A stretch of 64,000 nucleotides of DNA. Source: Selenomonas sp. GTDB lineage: Bacteria > Bacillota > Negativicutes > Selenomonadales > Selenomonadaceae. Location of the stretch: the NCBI GenBank assembly GCA_018052705.1, contig JAGPMW010000006.1, forward strand, positions 29,028-93,027, written 5' to 3'. Both the position numbers and the translations under genes were made by a program. A model generated the notes under the pieces. The model was given only the letters and a program-made list of their open reading frames with translations. It did no database searches and was not told where the DNA came from. Positions within the stretch are counted from its first letter, which is position 1, and each line of letters begins with the position of its first letter. Below, one piece after another: positions 8,430-17,160 of the stretch.

Positions 8430-8879
8430 ATGAAAAAAATCCTGATTTGCCTTATACTTTTCCTCCTGACTACCTTTCCAGTCCAGGCCCATCCGCGCAC
8501 AGAACTCCCCCAAATCAGCGTTCAGGCGATGGACACGCTGAATTCCAGAACGGCAACCCCCGGAACTCTCGTCCACTTTAAGCTTTGCGAAAAGCTTGTC
8601 CTCTCCCCTCACAATGAGTTAAATGCTGGAACCATCCTTACCGGCAGGCTGGTACAGGTAAAGAAAGGCAGTGGCTGGGGCTGCCCTGGTAAGATGCTGA
8701 TTCACGTCGAACTGCCAGCTGAAGCTCAAAAACAGGGCGAAATTTTCTTACGTGGAACCGCCCCCAATTTCTTTGTGCAGGTCTCCGTGTTGGGCGGACT
8801 GGTCAAAGGGAAAAATGCCATCTGCACAACCGGCAGCCGCTACTCCATGAAAATCAGCGCTTTACCAGAAAAAAAATAA
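8430..8879 (+). CDS. small secreted protein of unknown function
   Basis: Protein of 149 residues with a clear Sec signal peptide (MKKILICLILFLLTTFPVQA, cleavage after the alanine). The mature part is about 130 residues and rich in beta-prone stretches. It includes FKLCEKLVL, GTILTGRLVQVKKGSGWGCPGKML and a late cysteine (ICTTGSR), giving three cysteines. I do not recognise a family. GTILTGRL resembles small barrel domains of envelope proteins, but this is weak. A TTG four codons upstream is open, but GGAG sits 6 nt before the ATG at 8430. The promoter carries the second MarR-type palindrome, so it probably belongs to the same regulon as the neighbouring nitroreductase gene. Confidence 0.75.
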   Translation: MKKILICLILFLLTTFPVQAHPRTELPQISVQAMDTLNSRTATPGTLVHFKLCEKLVLSPHNELNAGTILTGRLVQVKKGSGWGCPGKMLIHVELPAEAQKQGEIFLRGTAPNFFVQVSVLGGLVKGKNAICTTGSRYSMKISALPEKK

Positions 8880-8888
8880 TCCACCATA

Positions 8889-8950
8889 CAGAAATCCCCT
8901 GCGTCTTATCGCCGAAATTCAATTTCTGGACAAGACGCAGGGGATTTCTG
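8889..8950. repeat. perfect 19-bp inverted repeat between convergent genes
   Basis: Left arm 8889-8907 and right arm 8932-8950 are exact reverse complements (19 bp). The 24-nt loop contains its own small hairpin, GAAATT-C-AATTTC. There is no T run directly after either arm, so it is not a standard intrinsic terminator, although it lies between the convergent transcripts of 8430-8879 and pduX. The rest of 8951-9035 shows nothing else. Confidence 0.7.
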
Positions 8951-9035
8951 CTCAACAAAAAGATCTGATTTGTTTCATACCGAAATACCAGCAGCAAAGG
9001 CATTATAGAGATTAACTGCGCATCATGCCTGAAAA

Positions 9036-9893
9036 TCAGAAAATGCCACCAGAAATCAGTCTGGCACGGCGCAGGAATTGTAGTTCCGAATAGTGCTCGC
9101 GAAGCTGCTGTTCCGCGGCCTGCATATCTGCTTCGGTCTGATCAGGCGCCCATAGCACACCGATCACCGTGCCACTGTGCGCGGTATTCACACCAAGGGC
9201 TCCCAGCTGCCGGGCCTCCTGCAGCAATTCTGGCAGACATGCTTTGAAAAGGATTGCCTGATTAGCCAGCGCGCTCAGAGAAGCCGCTTCGGCCAGTGCC
9301 GGCGCGTTTCCATTCCGCCCTCGTTCCAACTGATGGAGAGCCTCTCTGATCCTCGGCTCATTGGCTGCATTTCGCCGGGTCAGCTCCGGATGCTGATGAT
9401 AATGCTCGGTATCCACCGTTCCGCCGGTATCAAAAATAGACAACTTCAAGGCTGGCAATTCCTGATAAGCAGCGATCACTTCGCCAGTCAGCTGATTCAT
9501 TTTCACGCAGCCGGAGCAAAAGATTCCATCGGTTGGTTCGATAGCCACAGCAATTGCCATAAGCTCAGCCGGCAAAAGCGGCTTTCCAAAGGCCATCGCA
9601 GCGGCTGCTGCCGTAGCAGCAATATCGGCACTGGAGGAAGCCATTCCTTTGCCATGCGGAAGTTCTGAAACAAGCCTCAGTCCCCAGGGAAATTCCTCCT
9701 GACCAAGCTGTGTCATGACGGACTCCAATGCCGTCAGGGATTTTCGACCGAGGCCGTAAATGCCGGTAAAAGTATCAGATACCCGTACCGTCGTATAACA
9801 GTTGATGGGACAGGTCACCAGAAAGGGTCGCCCCTGCTCGGTGCCCTGCACCAGCTCCCCGCACGAGCCGGGAACCCGTACCGTAAGCTCCAT
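9036..9893 (-). CDS. pduX: L-threonine kinase, PduX-like GHMP kinase
   Basis: Soluble GHMP-superfamily kinase of 285 residues. The ATP-binding glycine-rich loop PHGKGMASSSAD lies at residues 79-90. The N-terminal VRVPGSCGELVQG is characteristic of the PduX branch. PduX phosphorylates L-threonine to threonine phosphate, the precursor that CobD-type decarboxylases turn into the aminopropanol linker of cobalamin. Its place as the last gene of the B12 operon, 18 nt after cobS, supports this over other GHMP kinases such as homoserine kinase. No CobD-type decarboxylase gene is visible in the window. Confidence 0.86.
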   Translation of the reverse strand: MELTVRVPGSCGELVQGTEQGRPFLVTCPINCYTTVRVSDTFTGIYGLGRKSLTALESVMTQLGQEEFPWGLRLVSELPHGKGMASSSADIAATAAAAAMAFGKPLLPAELMAIAVAIEPTDGIFCSGCVKMNQLTGEVIAAYQELPALKLSIFDTGGTVDTEHYHQHPELTRRNAANEPRIREALHQLERGRNGNAPALAEAASLSALANQAILFKACLPELLQEARQLGALGVNTAHSGTVIGVLWAPDQTEADMQAAEQQLREHYSELQFLRRARLISGGIF

Positions 9894-9911
9894 AGATTCT
9901 CTCCTAAAGAT

Positions 9912-10679
9912 TTATTTCCAGAGGATATGCAGCCCCCCCGGAATCCATGACGTAATCAGGAATACCAGCAGGACCACCGTCTCTGTCATGGTTTCGATAG
10001 CACCATAGGTATCACCGGTCAGTCCGCCGAGCTTCTTTGTAAGCCAGTGGCCGAGCAGCCAGGCAAAGCCCAGGCCGATGAAAAGTGCGGCCACAGCAGC
10101 CTGCCCCCAGGGAACGACGAACAGGATGGTCGTAAGTCCGGCAATGATAACCGTCTCTGTATCAGCCATATCCGAGAACACCTTGCCCATGCCCTCCTTG
10201 CGGGCATACGGGAAAAACGCAATGACCATAACCATCGCCATCCGGCCAATGATTGGCATGATAAACACGGCGGTCATAATGAGTACGAGCTTTATATCGC
10301 GCATAGCCGTCCAGTTCAGCATCATAAGGCAGACCAGCGCAATCACACCAAACGATCCGACCCGGCTGTCTTTCATGATTTCGAGCTGCCGTTCCCGCTC
10401 ACGACCAGAAAAGACGCCATCGACAGTATCCATAAAACCGTCGAGCAGCAGCCCGCCTGTGAAAAGCACCGGCAGCAGTACCAGAATCGTCGTAACGAAA
10501 TTCGCCCAGCCAAAAACGGCAATCAGGCACCATGAGGCCAGCAGATAAATCAGACCGAGCACCAGCCCCACCAGCGGAAAAAACTTCGTACTGCGTCCGA
10601 AATCCTCAACGACAAGATTAGACTGCTGACGCAGATGGATACGCGTCAGAAACTGCAAAGCAGTCAAAAATGATTTCAT
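9912..10679 (-). CDS. cobS: adenosylcobinamide-GDP ribazoletransferase (cobalamin synthase)
   Basis: Polytopic membrane enzyme of 255 residues that joins adenosylcobinamide-GDP to alpha-ribazole, the final assembly step of cobalamin. The family signature LLLDGFMDTVDGVFSGR, with its Asp-rich metal-binding helix, is at about residues 80-96. GSFGVIALV and the later glycine-rich helices follow. The frame extends five codons upstream, but GGAGGG stands 8 nt before the ATG at 10679, giving the usual MKSFLTALQFLTRI start. It lies 60 nt after cbiB and 18 nt before pduX. Confidence 0.95.
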   Translation of the reverse strand: MKSFLTALQFLTRIHLRQQSNLVVEDFGRSTKFFPLVGLVLGLIYLLASWCLIAVFGWANFVTTILVLLPVLFTGGLLLDGFMDTVDGVFSGRERERQLEIMKDSRVGSFGVIALVCLMMLNWTAMRDIKLVLIMTAVFIMPIIGRMAMVMVIAFFPYARKEGMGKVFSDMADTETVIIAGLTTILFVVPWGQAAVAALFIGLGFAWLLGHWLTKKLGGLTGDTYGAIETMTETVVLLVFLITSWIPGGLHILWK

Positions 10680-10739
10680 GATGTTTCCCTCCAATGAACT
10701 GTGATCAATTCGTGTTCCTTGTGCATCTTCTCACTGTTA

Positions 10740-11687
10740 TCATACCCCAAACATTGCATAGAGGATGATGATAAACATCACAGTTGCCGTATACATCATG
10801 CGGATACATTCCATGATATGCTTTGGTTCAGTCAGCTCAATCGCCTCTCCCATATAGGCGCGAAACGACTTCCGTCCGAAATAGGAATTAACCCCGCCCA
10901 GACGGATGTGAAGTGCCCCGGCTACAGTTGCCTCAGCATAGCCGCCATTAGGACTCGGATGCTTTGCCGCATCGCGCTGCATCGTATGCCAGGCATTCTT
11001 GTAGTCAAACCCCAGCAGGCAGGCCGAAAAAATAAACAGCACTCCCGTAATCCGGGCCGGGATATAGTTCAGTACATCATCGAGCCGCGCAGCCGCACGG
11101 CCGAAGAACAAATAACGGTCATTCTTATAGCCGATCATAGAGTCCATGGTATTGGCCGCCCGATAAAGCACAGCCAGCGGCACTCCGCCCAGTGCAAAAA
11201 AGAATAACGGCGAGATAATGCCGTCCACCGTATTCTCAGCAATAGTCTCGACCGTTGCCCGCGTAATCTCGGCATCATTGAGGTCTTTGGTATCGCGCCC
11301 AACAATCCAGCCAACTTTCTCCCGCGCTTCTTCAAGATTTCCGGTAATCAGCAGGACATAGATCCCCTTGCCGGCGCGTGACAGGCTTTTCGGCGAAATA
11401 GTGAATGACAACAACAGACCACCCACCACGGTAGTTCCCCAGCCCCAGCCAAAAGGGATCCGATAAGACAGCTGCATGATACCGGCCGCTGCCTCATAAC
11501 TTATGAGCAGTGTTATAAGCACCAGCATCGCACCCATGACAAATTTCTTGCTGTCATGGTCATCCTCACGATAAAATAACCGTTCAAGTGCCGCAATGAG
11601 ACGTCCGATCAGCACGACAGGATGCCATTTGCTGTTCGGATCGCCAATAATCGTGTCAAGAATGAACGCGAGTATTCCTGTCAGCAT
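10740..11687 (-). CDS. cbiB: adenosylcobinamide-phosphate synthase
   Basis: Membrane protein of 315 residues that attaches the aminopropanol (phosphate) side chain to adenosylcobyric acid. It starts with LTGILAFILDTIIGDP, followed by HPVVLIGRLI, both hallmarks of CbiB/CobD(Pseudomonas). GRDTKDLNDAEITRATVETIAENTVDG is the conserved cytoplasmic signature (here split as GRDTKDL and ATVETIAENTVDG). NGGYAEATVAGAL near residue 250 is the second. The start overlaps the cbiP stop by 7 nt, so the two are translationally coupled. Confidence 0.95.
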   Translation of the reverse strand: MLTGILAFILDTIIGDPNSKWHPVVLIGRLIAALERLFYREDDHDSKKFVMGAMLVLITLLISYEAAAGIMQLSYRIPFGWGWGTTVVGGLLLSFTISPKSLSRAGKGIYVLLITGNLEEAREKVGWIVGRDTKDLNDAEITRATVETIAENTVDGIISPLFFFALGGVPLAVLYRAANTMDSMIGYKNDRYLFFGRAAARLDDVLNYIPARITGVLFIFSACLLGFDYKNAWHTMQRDAAKHPSPNGGYAEATVAGALHIRLGGVNSYFGRKSFRAYMGEAIELTEPKHIMECIRMMYTATVMFIIILYAMFGV

Positions 11688-13219
11688 TTGCCTTCCCCCA
11701 TGATTGCTGCCAGCTTGTCCATATCAAGACTCTGGCGCACAACATCAGCCAGGTGGTCATAGGCTTTTTCCTTCTCATCCCGGACATTGCGCTGGACCGA
11801 CAGTGCCGCCAGCCCTTTGCGCCCACGCAGCTGATTGATGACCTGACGCCGGAATCCATCATGGTCGAATATCCCATGGATATAGGTACCAACAATCTGT
11901 CCGGCCGTCCGGTAATCCTGCACGACACCATCATCAGCTGCAAAGGGCTGATTGGCTTTGGCCTTGATATGGAACGGATGGCAGAGATCCGGCCCAAAAT
12001 CAGTCCGGCCCATGTGGATTTCATAGCCTGGCAGGTCCCGGGCCTCAATATGGCCCCCAAGGAACGGCAGGCACGTACAGTCTGCTGTAACCTGTGCCGT
12101 AAGCTTCTCAGCCGCAAAAGTCGTTTCCATATCGAGGTATCCCATTCCATCCACATGATCATGCGCTGACTCCGTATGTGCCGGATCGTGAATGGCACGC
12201 CCCATCATCTGATAGCCGCCGCAGATTCCCCACAACGGTGTTCCAGCCTCTACCCGGGCACGAATGCGCGCCTCGATTCCACTTTGACGCAGATACAGCA
12301 GGTCTTCCGTCGTGTTCTTGGACCCCGGCAGCAGGATAAGATCCGGCTCACCCAGGTCATCCGCCTGCTGCACATAGTAAAGCGACACATCCGGCTCTGC
12401 TGTCAGACTGTCAAAATCCGTGAAGTTTGAGAGCTTCGGCGTCTGGATGACCGCAATGCGGATTTCTCCCTCTGCCGGCGCGGCCTGTTTTTCCTCAAGT
12501 GAGACAGAATCCTCATCATCAATGCCAAGCTGATCGATATGCGGCACGATTCCCAGCACAGGCTTGCCCGTTTTCTGCTCCAAAAAATCGACAGCCGGGG
12601 TCAGCAGCGATACATCGCCACGGAATTTGTTGATGACCAGGCCTTTGACGAGGGCACGCTCGTCTTCATCGAGCAGCTCCAGCGTACCGACCAGCGAAGC
12701 CAGTGCACCGCCACGATCGATATCCGCAATGAGCAGGACCGGTGCCTGTAAATACTTTGCCACCCTCATATTCACGATATCATTCGCCTTGAGATTGACT
12801 TCAGCCGGACTGCCAGCACCCTCGATCACAATAGTATCATACGATTTCTGCAGGCGCCCCAGCGCCTCCTTGACCGTATCAAAGGCCTTGAGCGAATAGC
12901 CTTTATGATATTCACGGGCACTCATATTGCCAATAGACTTGCCCATGAGGACAACCTGCGAGCAGGCCTGCCCGGTTGGTTTGAGAAGAACCGGATTCAT
13001 GTCAACCATCGGCTCAAGTCCTGCCGCCTCAGCCTGTGCTACCTGTGCCCGCCCCATCTCAAGGCCATCACGGGTGACATAGGAATTGAGCGCCATATTC
13101 TGGGCCTTGAACGGCACAACATGGCGTCCCTGCTGATGAAAAATACGGCACAGCGCCGTCGTAATAATGCTTTTGCCGACATGAGAACTCGTCCCCATGA
13201 GCATGATAGCGTTCGACAT
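11681..13219 (-). CDS. cbiP: cobyric acid synthase
   Basis: ATP-dependent amidotransferase of 512 residues that amidates positions b, d, e and g of adenosylcobyrinic a,c-diamide with glutamine. The N-terminal dethiobiotin-synthetase-like domain begins LMGTSSHVGKSII (P-loop). The C-terminal class I glutamine amidotransferase domain has its catalytic cysteine in WGICGGYQ, near residue 334, and the histidine in the late YIHGIFD. The frame is open 79 codons upstream, but AGGAGG precedes the ATG at 13219. The annotated protein therefore starts MSNAIMLMG. It follows cobU by 61 nt. Confidence 0.96.
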   Translation of the reverse strand: MSNAIMLMGTSSHVGKSIITTALCRIFHQQGRHVVPFKAQNMALNSYVTRDGLEMGRAQVAQAEAAGLEPMVDMNPVLLKPTGQACSQVVLMGKSIGNMSAREYHKGYSLKAFDTVKEALGRLQKSYDTIVIEGAGSPAEVNLKANDIVNMRVAKYLQAPVLLIADIDRGGALASLVGTLELLDEDERALVKGLVINKFRGDVSLLTPAVDFLEQKTGKPVLGIVPHIDQLGIDDEDSVSLEEKQAAPAEGEIRIAVIQTPKLSNFTDFDSLTAEPDVSLYYVQQADDLGEPDLILLPGSKNTTEDLLYLRQSGIEARIRARVEAGTPLWGICGGYQMMGRAIHDPAHTESAHDHVDGMGYLDMETTFAAEKLTAQVTADCTCLPFLGGHIEARDLPGYEIHMGRTDFGPDLCHPFHIKAKANQPFAADDGVVQDYRTAGQIVGTYIHGIFDHDGFRRQVINQLRGRKGLAALSVQRNVRDEKEKAYDHLADVVRQSLDMDKLAAIMGEGKC

Positions 13220-13280
13220 AAATTGGTTCCTCCTATGGTTGATTCCGCCGGATTGCAGTGAATTGCAAATGCGGGTTAAA

Positions 13281-13901
13281 TTAAAGCTGTTGAGCCGCTG
13301 CCAGCTGTCGGATATCCACCGGTATTCCGGCGATAACCGCATAGACGCGCGCAGCGGCCCCAGCCAGCTGCTGATTGGCAAGTCCGCTGAGATCGCGATA
13401 AATACGGGAAAGTTTATATTCTGGTACAATACCAGCCCCGACCTCATTCGTGACAAAGATTGTCGTCGTACCCTGACGGGCAGCTTCTTCGGCCGCCCCG
13501 ATCAGCGCCGTAATCTGTCCCCGAGCCCGGGCACAGACCCGATCCTGATCATCCAGTGCGGATTCAGGCAGCGCACAAAGCAGATTACTCAGATAGATCG
13601 TGATGCAGTCAAACAGGATGAGATCATGATCCTGAGCGGCTGTCCGGATTGCCTCATGCGCATCGAACGGTGACTCATAAGTCTGCCAGCTGTCCGGTCG
13701 GCGCGACTGGTGAAGCCTGACGCGAAAGGCCATTTCCTCGTCAAATACCTGCGCCGTCGCAATATAGGCAATATGCTGCCCCTCGCGGGCAGCCAGCTGC
13801 TCTGCAAAGGTCGACTTGCCGGAACGGGCTCCGCCAGTAACAAGAACCAGCTGTCCAGCCGCCGGCTTTACTGAAATCGCAGACGTTTTCCCTGCATTCA
13901 T
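13281..13901 (-). CDS. cobU: adenosylcobinamide kinase / guanylyltransferase
   Basis: Bifunctional enzyme of 206 residues. It phosphorylates adenosylcobinamide and then transfers GMP to it, activating the lower-ligand attachment site. The P-loop is TGGARSGKS (residues 22-30). The family histidine lies in RVRLHQSRR near residue 64. FDCITIYLSNLL and FVTNEVGAGIVPE (about 100-170) are the usual CobU signatures. There is an N-terminal extension of about 15 residues compared with typical CobU. The gene starts 4 nt after the cbiC stop. Confidence 0.95.
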   Translation of the reverse strand: MNAGKTSAISVKPAAGQLVLVTGGARSGKSTFAEQLAAREGQHIAYIATAQVFDEEMAFRVRLHQSRRPDSWQTYESPFDAHEAIRTAAQDHDLILFDCITIYLSNLLCALPESALDDQDRVCARARGQITALIGAAEEAARQGTTTIFVTNEVGAGIVPEYKLSRIYRDLSGLANQQLAGAAARVYAVIAGIPVDIRQLAAAQQL

Positions 13902-13905
13902 CGGC

Positions 13906-14541
13906 TCAGCCCCGATCGTTATTGAGCAGATACATCATGGCATTAACCGCTGCTACAGCAATCGGACTGCCGCCTTTGGTTCCCTCAACTGTGATATACG
14001 GGACTATCGCATTGTCCGCCAATGCCTGCTTAGAATCTGCAGCACCAACGAAACCAACCGGAATTCCGACAATACAAGCTGGACGCAGGCCTTCTTCCTT
14101 TACCATCCGCAGGACTTCAAACAATGCCGTTGGTGCATTGCCGATCGCAACAATACTGCCATTAAGCTGATGCCCAAATTTCCGCATAGACGCCATCGCC
14201 CGTGTAATGCCGGCCTCTTTTGCTGCCAATGCAATCTCAGCGTCAGCAATCAGGCAATGCACCGATCCGCCGAAACTGGTCAGTTTCTTCTTATTGATAC
14301 CAGTGCGGACCATCTCCACATCCGTAAAGATATCGCAGCCGCCTTTGAGAGCCGTCATGCCGGCCTCGATCGCATCCGGTGACACACGGATAATTGGTGC
14401 ATAATCCACATCTCCGGCAGCATGGATCATCCGGCTGTAGACCTTTACTGCCTGTTCATCAAGATCCAGCCCCGCCAGGTGCGGTGCGATGATTTCCATA
14501 CTGCGATTTTCGATTGCCATTGGCTGCTTGATAAAGTCCAT
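13906..14541 (-). CDS. cbiC: cobalt-precorrin-8 methylmutase
   Basis: Moves the methyl group from C11 to C12 of cobalt-precorrin-8, yielding cobyrinate. The active-site histidine is in MIHAAGDVDYAP, near residue 40. GGCDIFTDVEMVRTGI and GNAPTALFEVL are standard CbiC/CobH signatures. The ATG at 14541 shares its A with the TGA stop of cbiJ (TGATG). AAGGAG is 8 nt upstream. A TTG directly before the ATG is possible but less likely. Length 211 residues is typical. Confidence 0.95.
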   Translation of the reverse strand: MDFIKQPMAIENRSMEIIAPHLAGLDLDEQAVKVYSRMIHAAGDVDYAPIIRVSPDAIEAGMTALKGGCDIFTDVEMVRTGINKKKLTSFGGSVHCLIADAEIALAAKEAGITRAMASMRKFGHQLNGSIVAIGNAPTALFEVLRMVKEEGLRPACIVGIPVGFVGAADSKQALADNAIVPYITVEGTKGGSPIAVAAVNAMMYLLNNDRG

Positions 14542-15308
14542 CAATACTGCTCCTTTATAAAATTCATAATTTCCTGGTACGTCTGCCCAACCACCGGATA
14601 ATCGAGTACCGGCCGGTCTATGATGATAAGAGGAAGATCAGCCGCCTCTGCTGCGGCAAGTTTCGTATCCGTACCACCAATGCTGCCACTATTCTTGGTG
14701 ACTACGACATCCGCCTGATACTTGCAGAACATTTCCTTGTTCAACAGCTTCGAAAACGGCCCCTGCATCGCCACAATATGCCCCGGGTCCAGTCCGACCT
14801 GCTCACATAGCCCAAGCACTTCCTTCGTTGGCAGAACCCGGGCGGTAACCTCTGTACCGGACAGCTTCAAGGCATCAATAAACGTTTTCAGATTTCGGCT
14901 TCCCGTCGTCAGAAACACCTTTTTCCCGAGCATCTCGGCCATCTCAGCTGCTTCTTCATAACTATGGACGACATACGTACGTGGATAATCGATCTTCGTC
15001 AGATCCCGCTCATAGCGCACGTAGGGAATCCCTGCCTCTTTACAAGCAGACATTGCATTCTCCGAAACATTGACCGCGTAGGGATGACTTGCATCTACGA
15101 ACAAACGAATGCCATAGATACGAATATAATCTTTCAACCCGTCTTTATCCAGCGGCTGCTCATTGATCAACAGACGGCTGTGCGGGTAACGATCCAGCAG
15201 CATGCAGCCATAATGACTAACGACAGAGGCTGCAACGGGGTAGTCCTGGGCAAGCAATCGATCCACCAGCTCGCGGCCATCCTGTGTACCGGCGGCCACA
15301 AAGATCAT
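14541..15308 (-). CDS. cbiJ: cobalt-precorrin-6A reductase
   Basis: NAD(P)H-dependent reductase of 255 residues acting on the macrocycle of cobalt-precorrin-6A. Family features are the N-terminal FVAAGTQDGRELV (a Rossmann-like start), FVDASHPYAVNVSENA near residue 90, VFLTTGSRNL and the late VVTKNSGSIGGTDTKLAAA. The start overlaps cbiH by 4 nt (ATGA) and its stop overlaps cbiC, indicating tight translational coupling. Confidence 0.94.
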   Translation of the reverse strand: MIFVAAGTQDGRELVDRLLAQDYPVAASVVSHYGCMLLDRYPHSRLLINEQPLDKDGLKDYIRIYGIRLFVDASHPYAVNVSENAMSACKEAGIPYVRYERDLTKIDYPRTYVVHSYEEAAEMAEMLGKKVFLTTGSRNLKTFIDALKLSGTEVTARVLPTKEVLGLCEQVGLDPGHIVAMQGPFSKLLNKEMFCKYQADVVVTKNSGSIGGTDTKLAAAEAADLPLIIIDRPVLDYPVVGQTYQEIMNFIKEQY

Positions 15309-16060
15309 AACCCGCCCTCCTTGTTTTCATACCCTCTCGGTGTAATCATCCAGCCGTCCTTCACATAGGTCTGCGAATTGCCGATGATAACCATGGAGAA
15401 CATATTGATTTCTTCTTGCGTAAAGTCCTGCAGCGTCGATATGACCTTCTGCTCTCCCTCACGGCTCGCGGCAGTCACTATACCAACCGGAGTTGCCGGA
15501 TTGCGGAATTGCAGCATAATCTCACGGACTTCTTCAATATTCTGCACGCGTTTCTTGCTTTTGGGGTTGTAGAGCGCCGTGACAAAATCTCCTTCAGCTG
15601 CCATCTGGACTCTTTTACGGATCAGACTCCATGGAGTCAAAAGATTCGACAGGCTGATTACCGCGAAATCATGCATAAGCGGTGCACCGAGTACCGAAGC
15701 TGCCGCATTTACAGCCGAAATCCCTGCAATAATTCCGCCAAATGCCGGCCGCTCTGCCAATGGACGCTGTAATAGCAATTCCAATACCAGACCAGCCATA
15801 CCATAAACGCCGGCATCGCCACTGGATACCACCACCGTGTCCTTGCCGGCCGCTGCCGCATCAACGGCCATCCGGCAACGATCGATTTCCTGCATCATTG
15901 CCGTACCAATCACTTCTTTTCCAGCCAGCAGTGGCTCGATAAGCCTGATATACGTGTTATAGCCAGCAACTACCGCGGCCTGCGCGATGGCTTCTCTAGC
16001 CCGTGGCGTCATGTCATAAAGACTGCCCGGTCCAATTCCGATCACTGTTATTTTTCCCAT
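15305..16060 (-). CDS. cbiH: cobalt-precorrin-3 C17-methyltransferase
   Basis: SAM-dependent methyltransferase of the tetrapyrrole methylase family, 251 residues. It methylates C17 and contracts the ring. The N-terminal VIGIGPGSLYDMT and VVSSGDAGVYGMAG are the two SAM-pocket motifs. The C-terminal VIIGNSQTYV is a typical CbiH/CobJ end. The start lies 13 nt inside the end of cbiG and the stop overlaps cbiJ. Confidence 0.95.
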   Translation of the reverse strand: MGKITVIGIGPGSLYDMTPRAREAIAQAAVVAGYNTYIRLIEPLLAGKEVIGTAMMQEIDRCRMAVDAAAAGKDTVVVSSGDAGVYGMAGLVLELLLQRPLAERPAFGGIIAGISAVNAAASVLGAPLMHDFAVISLSNLLTPWSLIRKRVQMAAEGDFVTALYNPKSKKRVQNIEEVREIMLQFRNPATPVGIVTAASREGEQKVISTLQDFTQEEINMFSMVIIGNSQTYVKDGWMITPRGYENKEGGL

Positions 16061-17160
16061 AGTAAAGCTACCGTCACTTTCTCGAATTTTGTTTTACGGA
16101 GGGCCAGACGCCCGCCTCGTTCTCCGGCACAGCCGTACGCGGCTGCCTCGCAGACATTGCCAATGCCAATGGTCTCAGTGACAAAAGCAGATTCCTCAAG
16201 CTGATGCTGCGCAATCTGTACCTGCATCTCTTCGTTCGTATAGAACTTCACCGGCCGGACCAGACTATCTCCTGCATAGAGAATACCTGCCTCGTGCCGT
16301 TTAACTACCGTACTGGCCAGCACATCGATGAAAGACCGGTCGCGGCCAATCATGCGGCAGGCCATATCCAGCGCCTGCATCACCAGCGCAGCTGGCGTTC
16401 CTCGCCGGCACCCGACCCCGGCAATAAGCCGCCGCGGGCTCATACAAAGCATATTCGCCGGCAGATTTGGCAACGCCGGCAGCTCTTGTTCCGCGATAAT
16501 CACAGCTTCTAATTGCTGCTCCTGCTCAGGCATCACCACCAGCAGCTGACTCGAAACACAAAAATCCACCTGCTGTCCCGCTTCTTCCAGTACACGTTTG
16601 TAGAAAACGCTGTGTGGCAGCGTACGGTCAATACGCCAATGAATTGCCTTACCCGCCAGTAACGCAGAATTCAGTGTCTTGATGCGCACCTTGGGCCATG
16701 GTCTCAAAGCCAGACGCTGAGCCAGCACGTCTGGTGCCAGACACCCATTCACATCCGTTGCCGTCGTAATAACCGGTCCCGCACCAATGACCTGACAGAG
16801 CTGACGCGTCAATTCATTAGCGCCGCCAATATGACCAGACAACAAACTGATGCCATGCTGGCCCTGTTCATCGAACACCACCACAGCAGGATCTGTAAGC
16901 TTATTTTCCAGACAAGGTGCGATCAGCCGGACCACAATACCGGTGGCCATAACAAACACCAGGCCGTCATAGGCATGAAAACTATCCGCTACTGCTGCCG
17001 ACAGCTTGTCAAAGGCATGCAGGCCGTGTCTCTGCTGAGTACCTTCGCGGTCCACCAGCTGCCTGGCAGCATAGATATCCAGCGACTCATCGAGACACTG
17101 ACGCAACGTCCTGGCCAGGTCCAATGCCCGCCTGGTCACGACAAAACATGCAACTCTCAT
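16048..17160 (-). CDS. cbiG: cobalt-precorrin-5A hydrolase
   Basis: Opens the delta-lactone and removes the two-carbon fragment as acetaldehyde. The 370 residues comprise the N-terminal CbiG domain (FVMATGIVVRLIAPCLENKLTDPAVVVFDEQGQH in family terms, here seen as VMATGIVVRLIAP, DPAVVVFDEQG and SLLSGHIGGANELT). A central linker and the C-terminal CbiG domain (IAGVGCRRGTP, near residue 245, then ETIGIGNVCEAAA) follow. It is a standalone CbiG, not fused to a methyltransferase as in some Firmicutes. Four-nt overlap with cbiF. Confidence 0.94.
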   Translation of the reverse strand: MRVACFVVTRRALDLARTLRQCLDESLDIYAARQLVDREGTQQRHGLHAFDKLSAAVADSFHAYDGLVFVMATGIVVRLIAPCLENKLTDPAVVVFDEQGQHGISLLSGHIGGANELTRQLCQVIGAGPVITTATDVNGCLAPDVLAQRLALRPWPKVRIKTLNSALLAGKAIHWRIDRTLPHSVFYKRVLEEAGQQVDFCVSSQLLVVMPEQEQQLEAVIIAEQELPALPNLPANMLCMSPRRLIAGVGCRRGTPAALVMQALDMACRMIGRDRSFIDVLASTVVKRHEAGILYAGDSLVRPVKFYTNEEMQVQIAQHQLEESAFVTETIGIGNVCEAAAYGCAGERGGRLALRKTKFEKVTVALLWEK

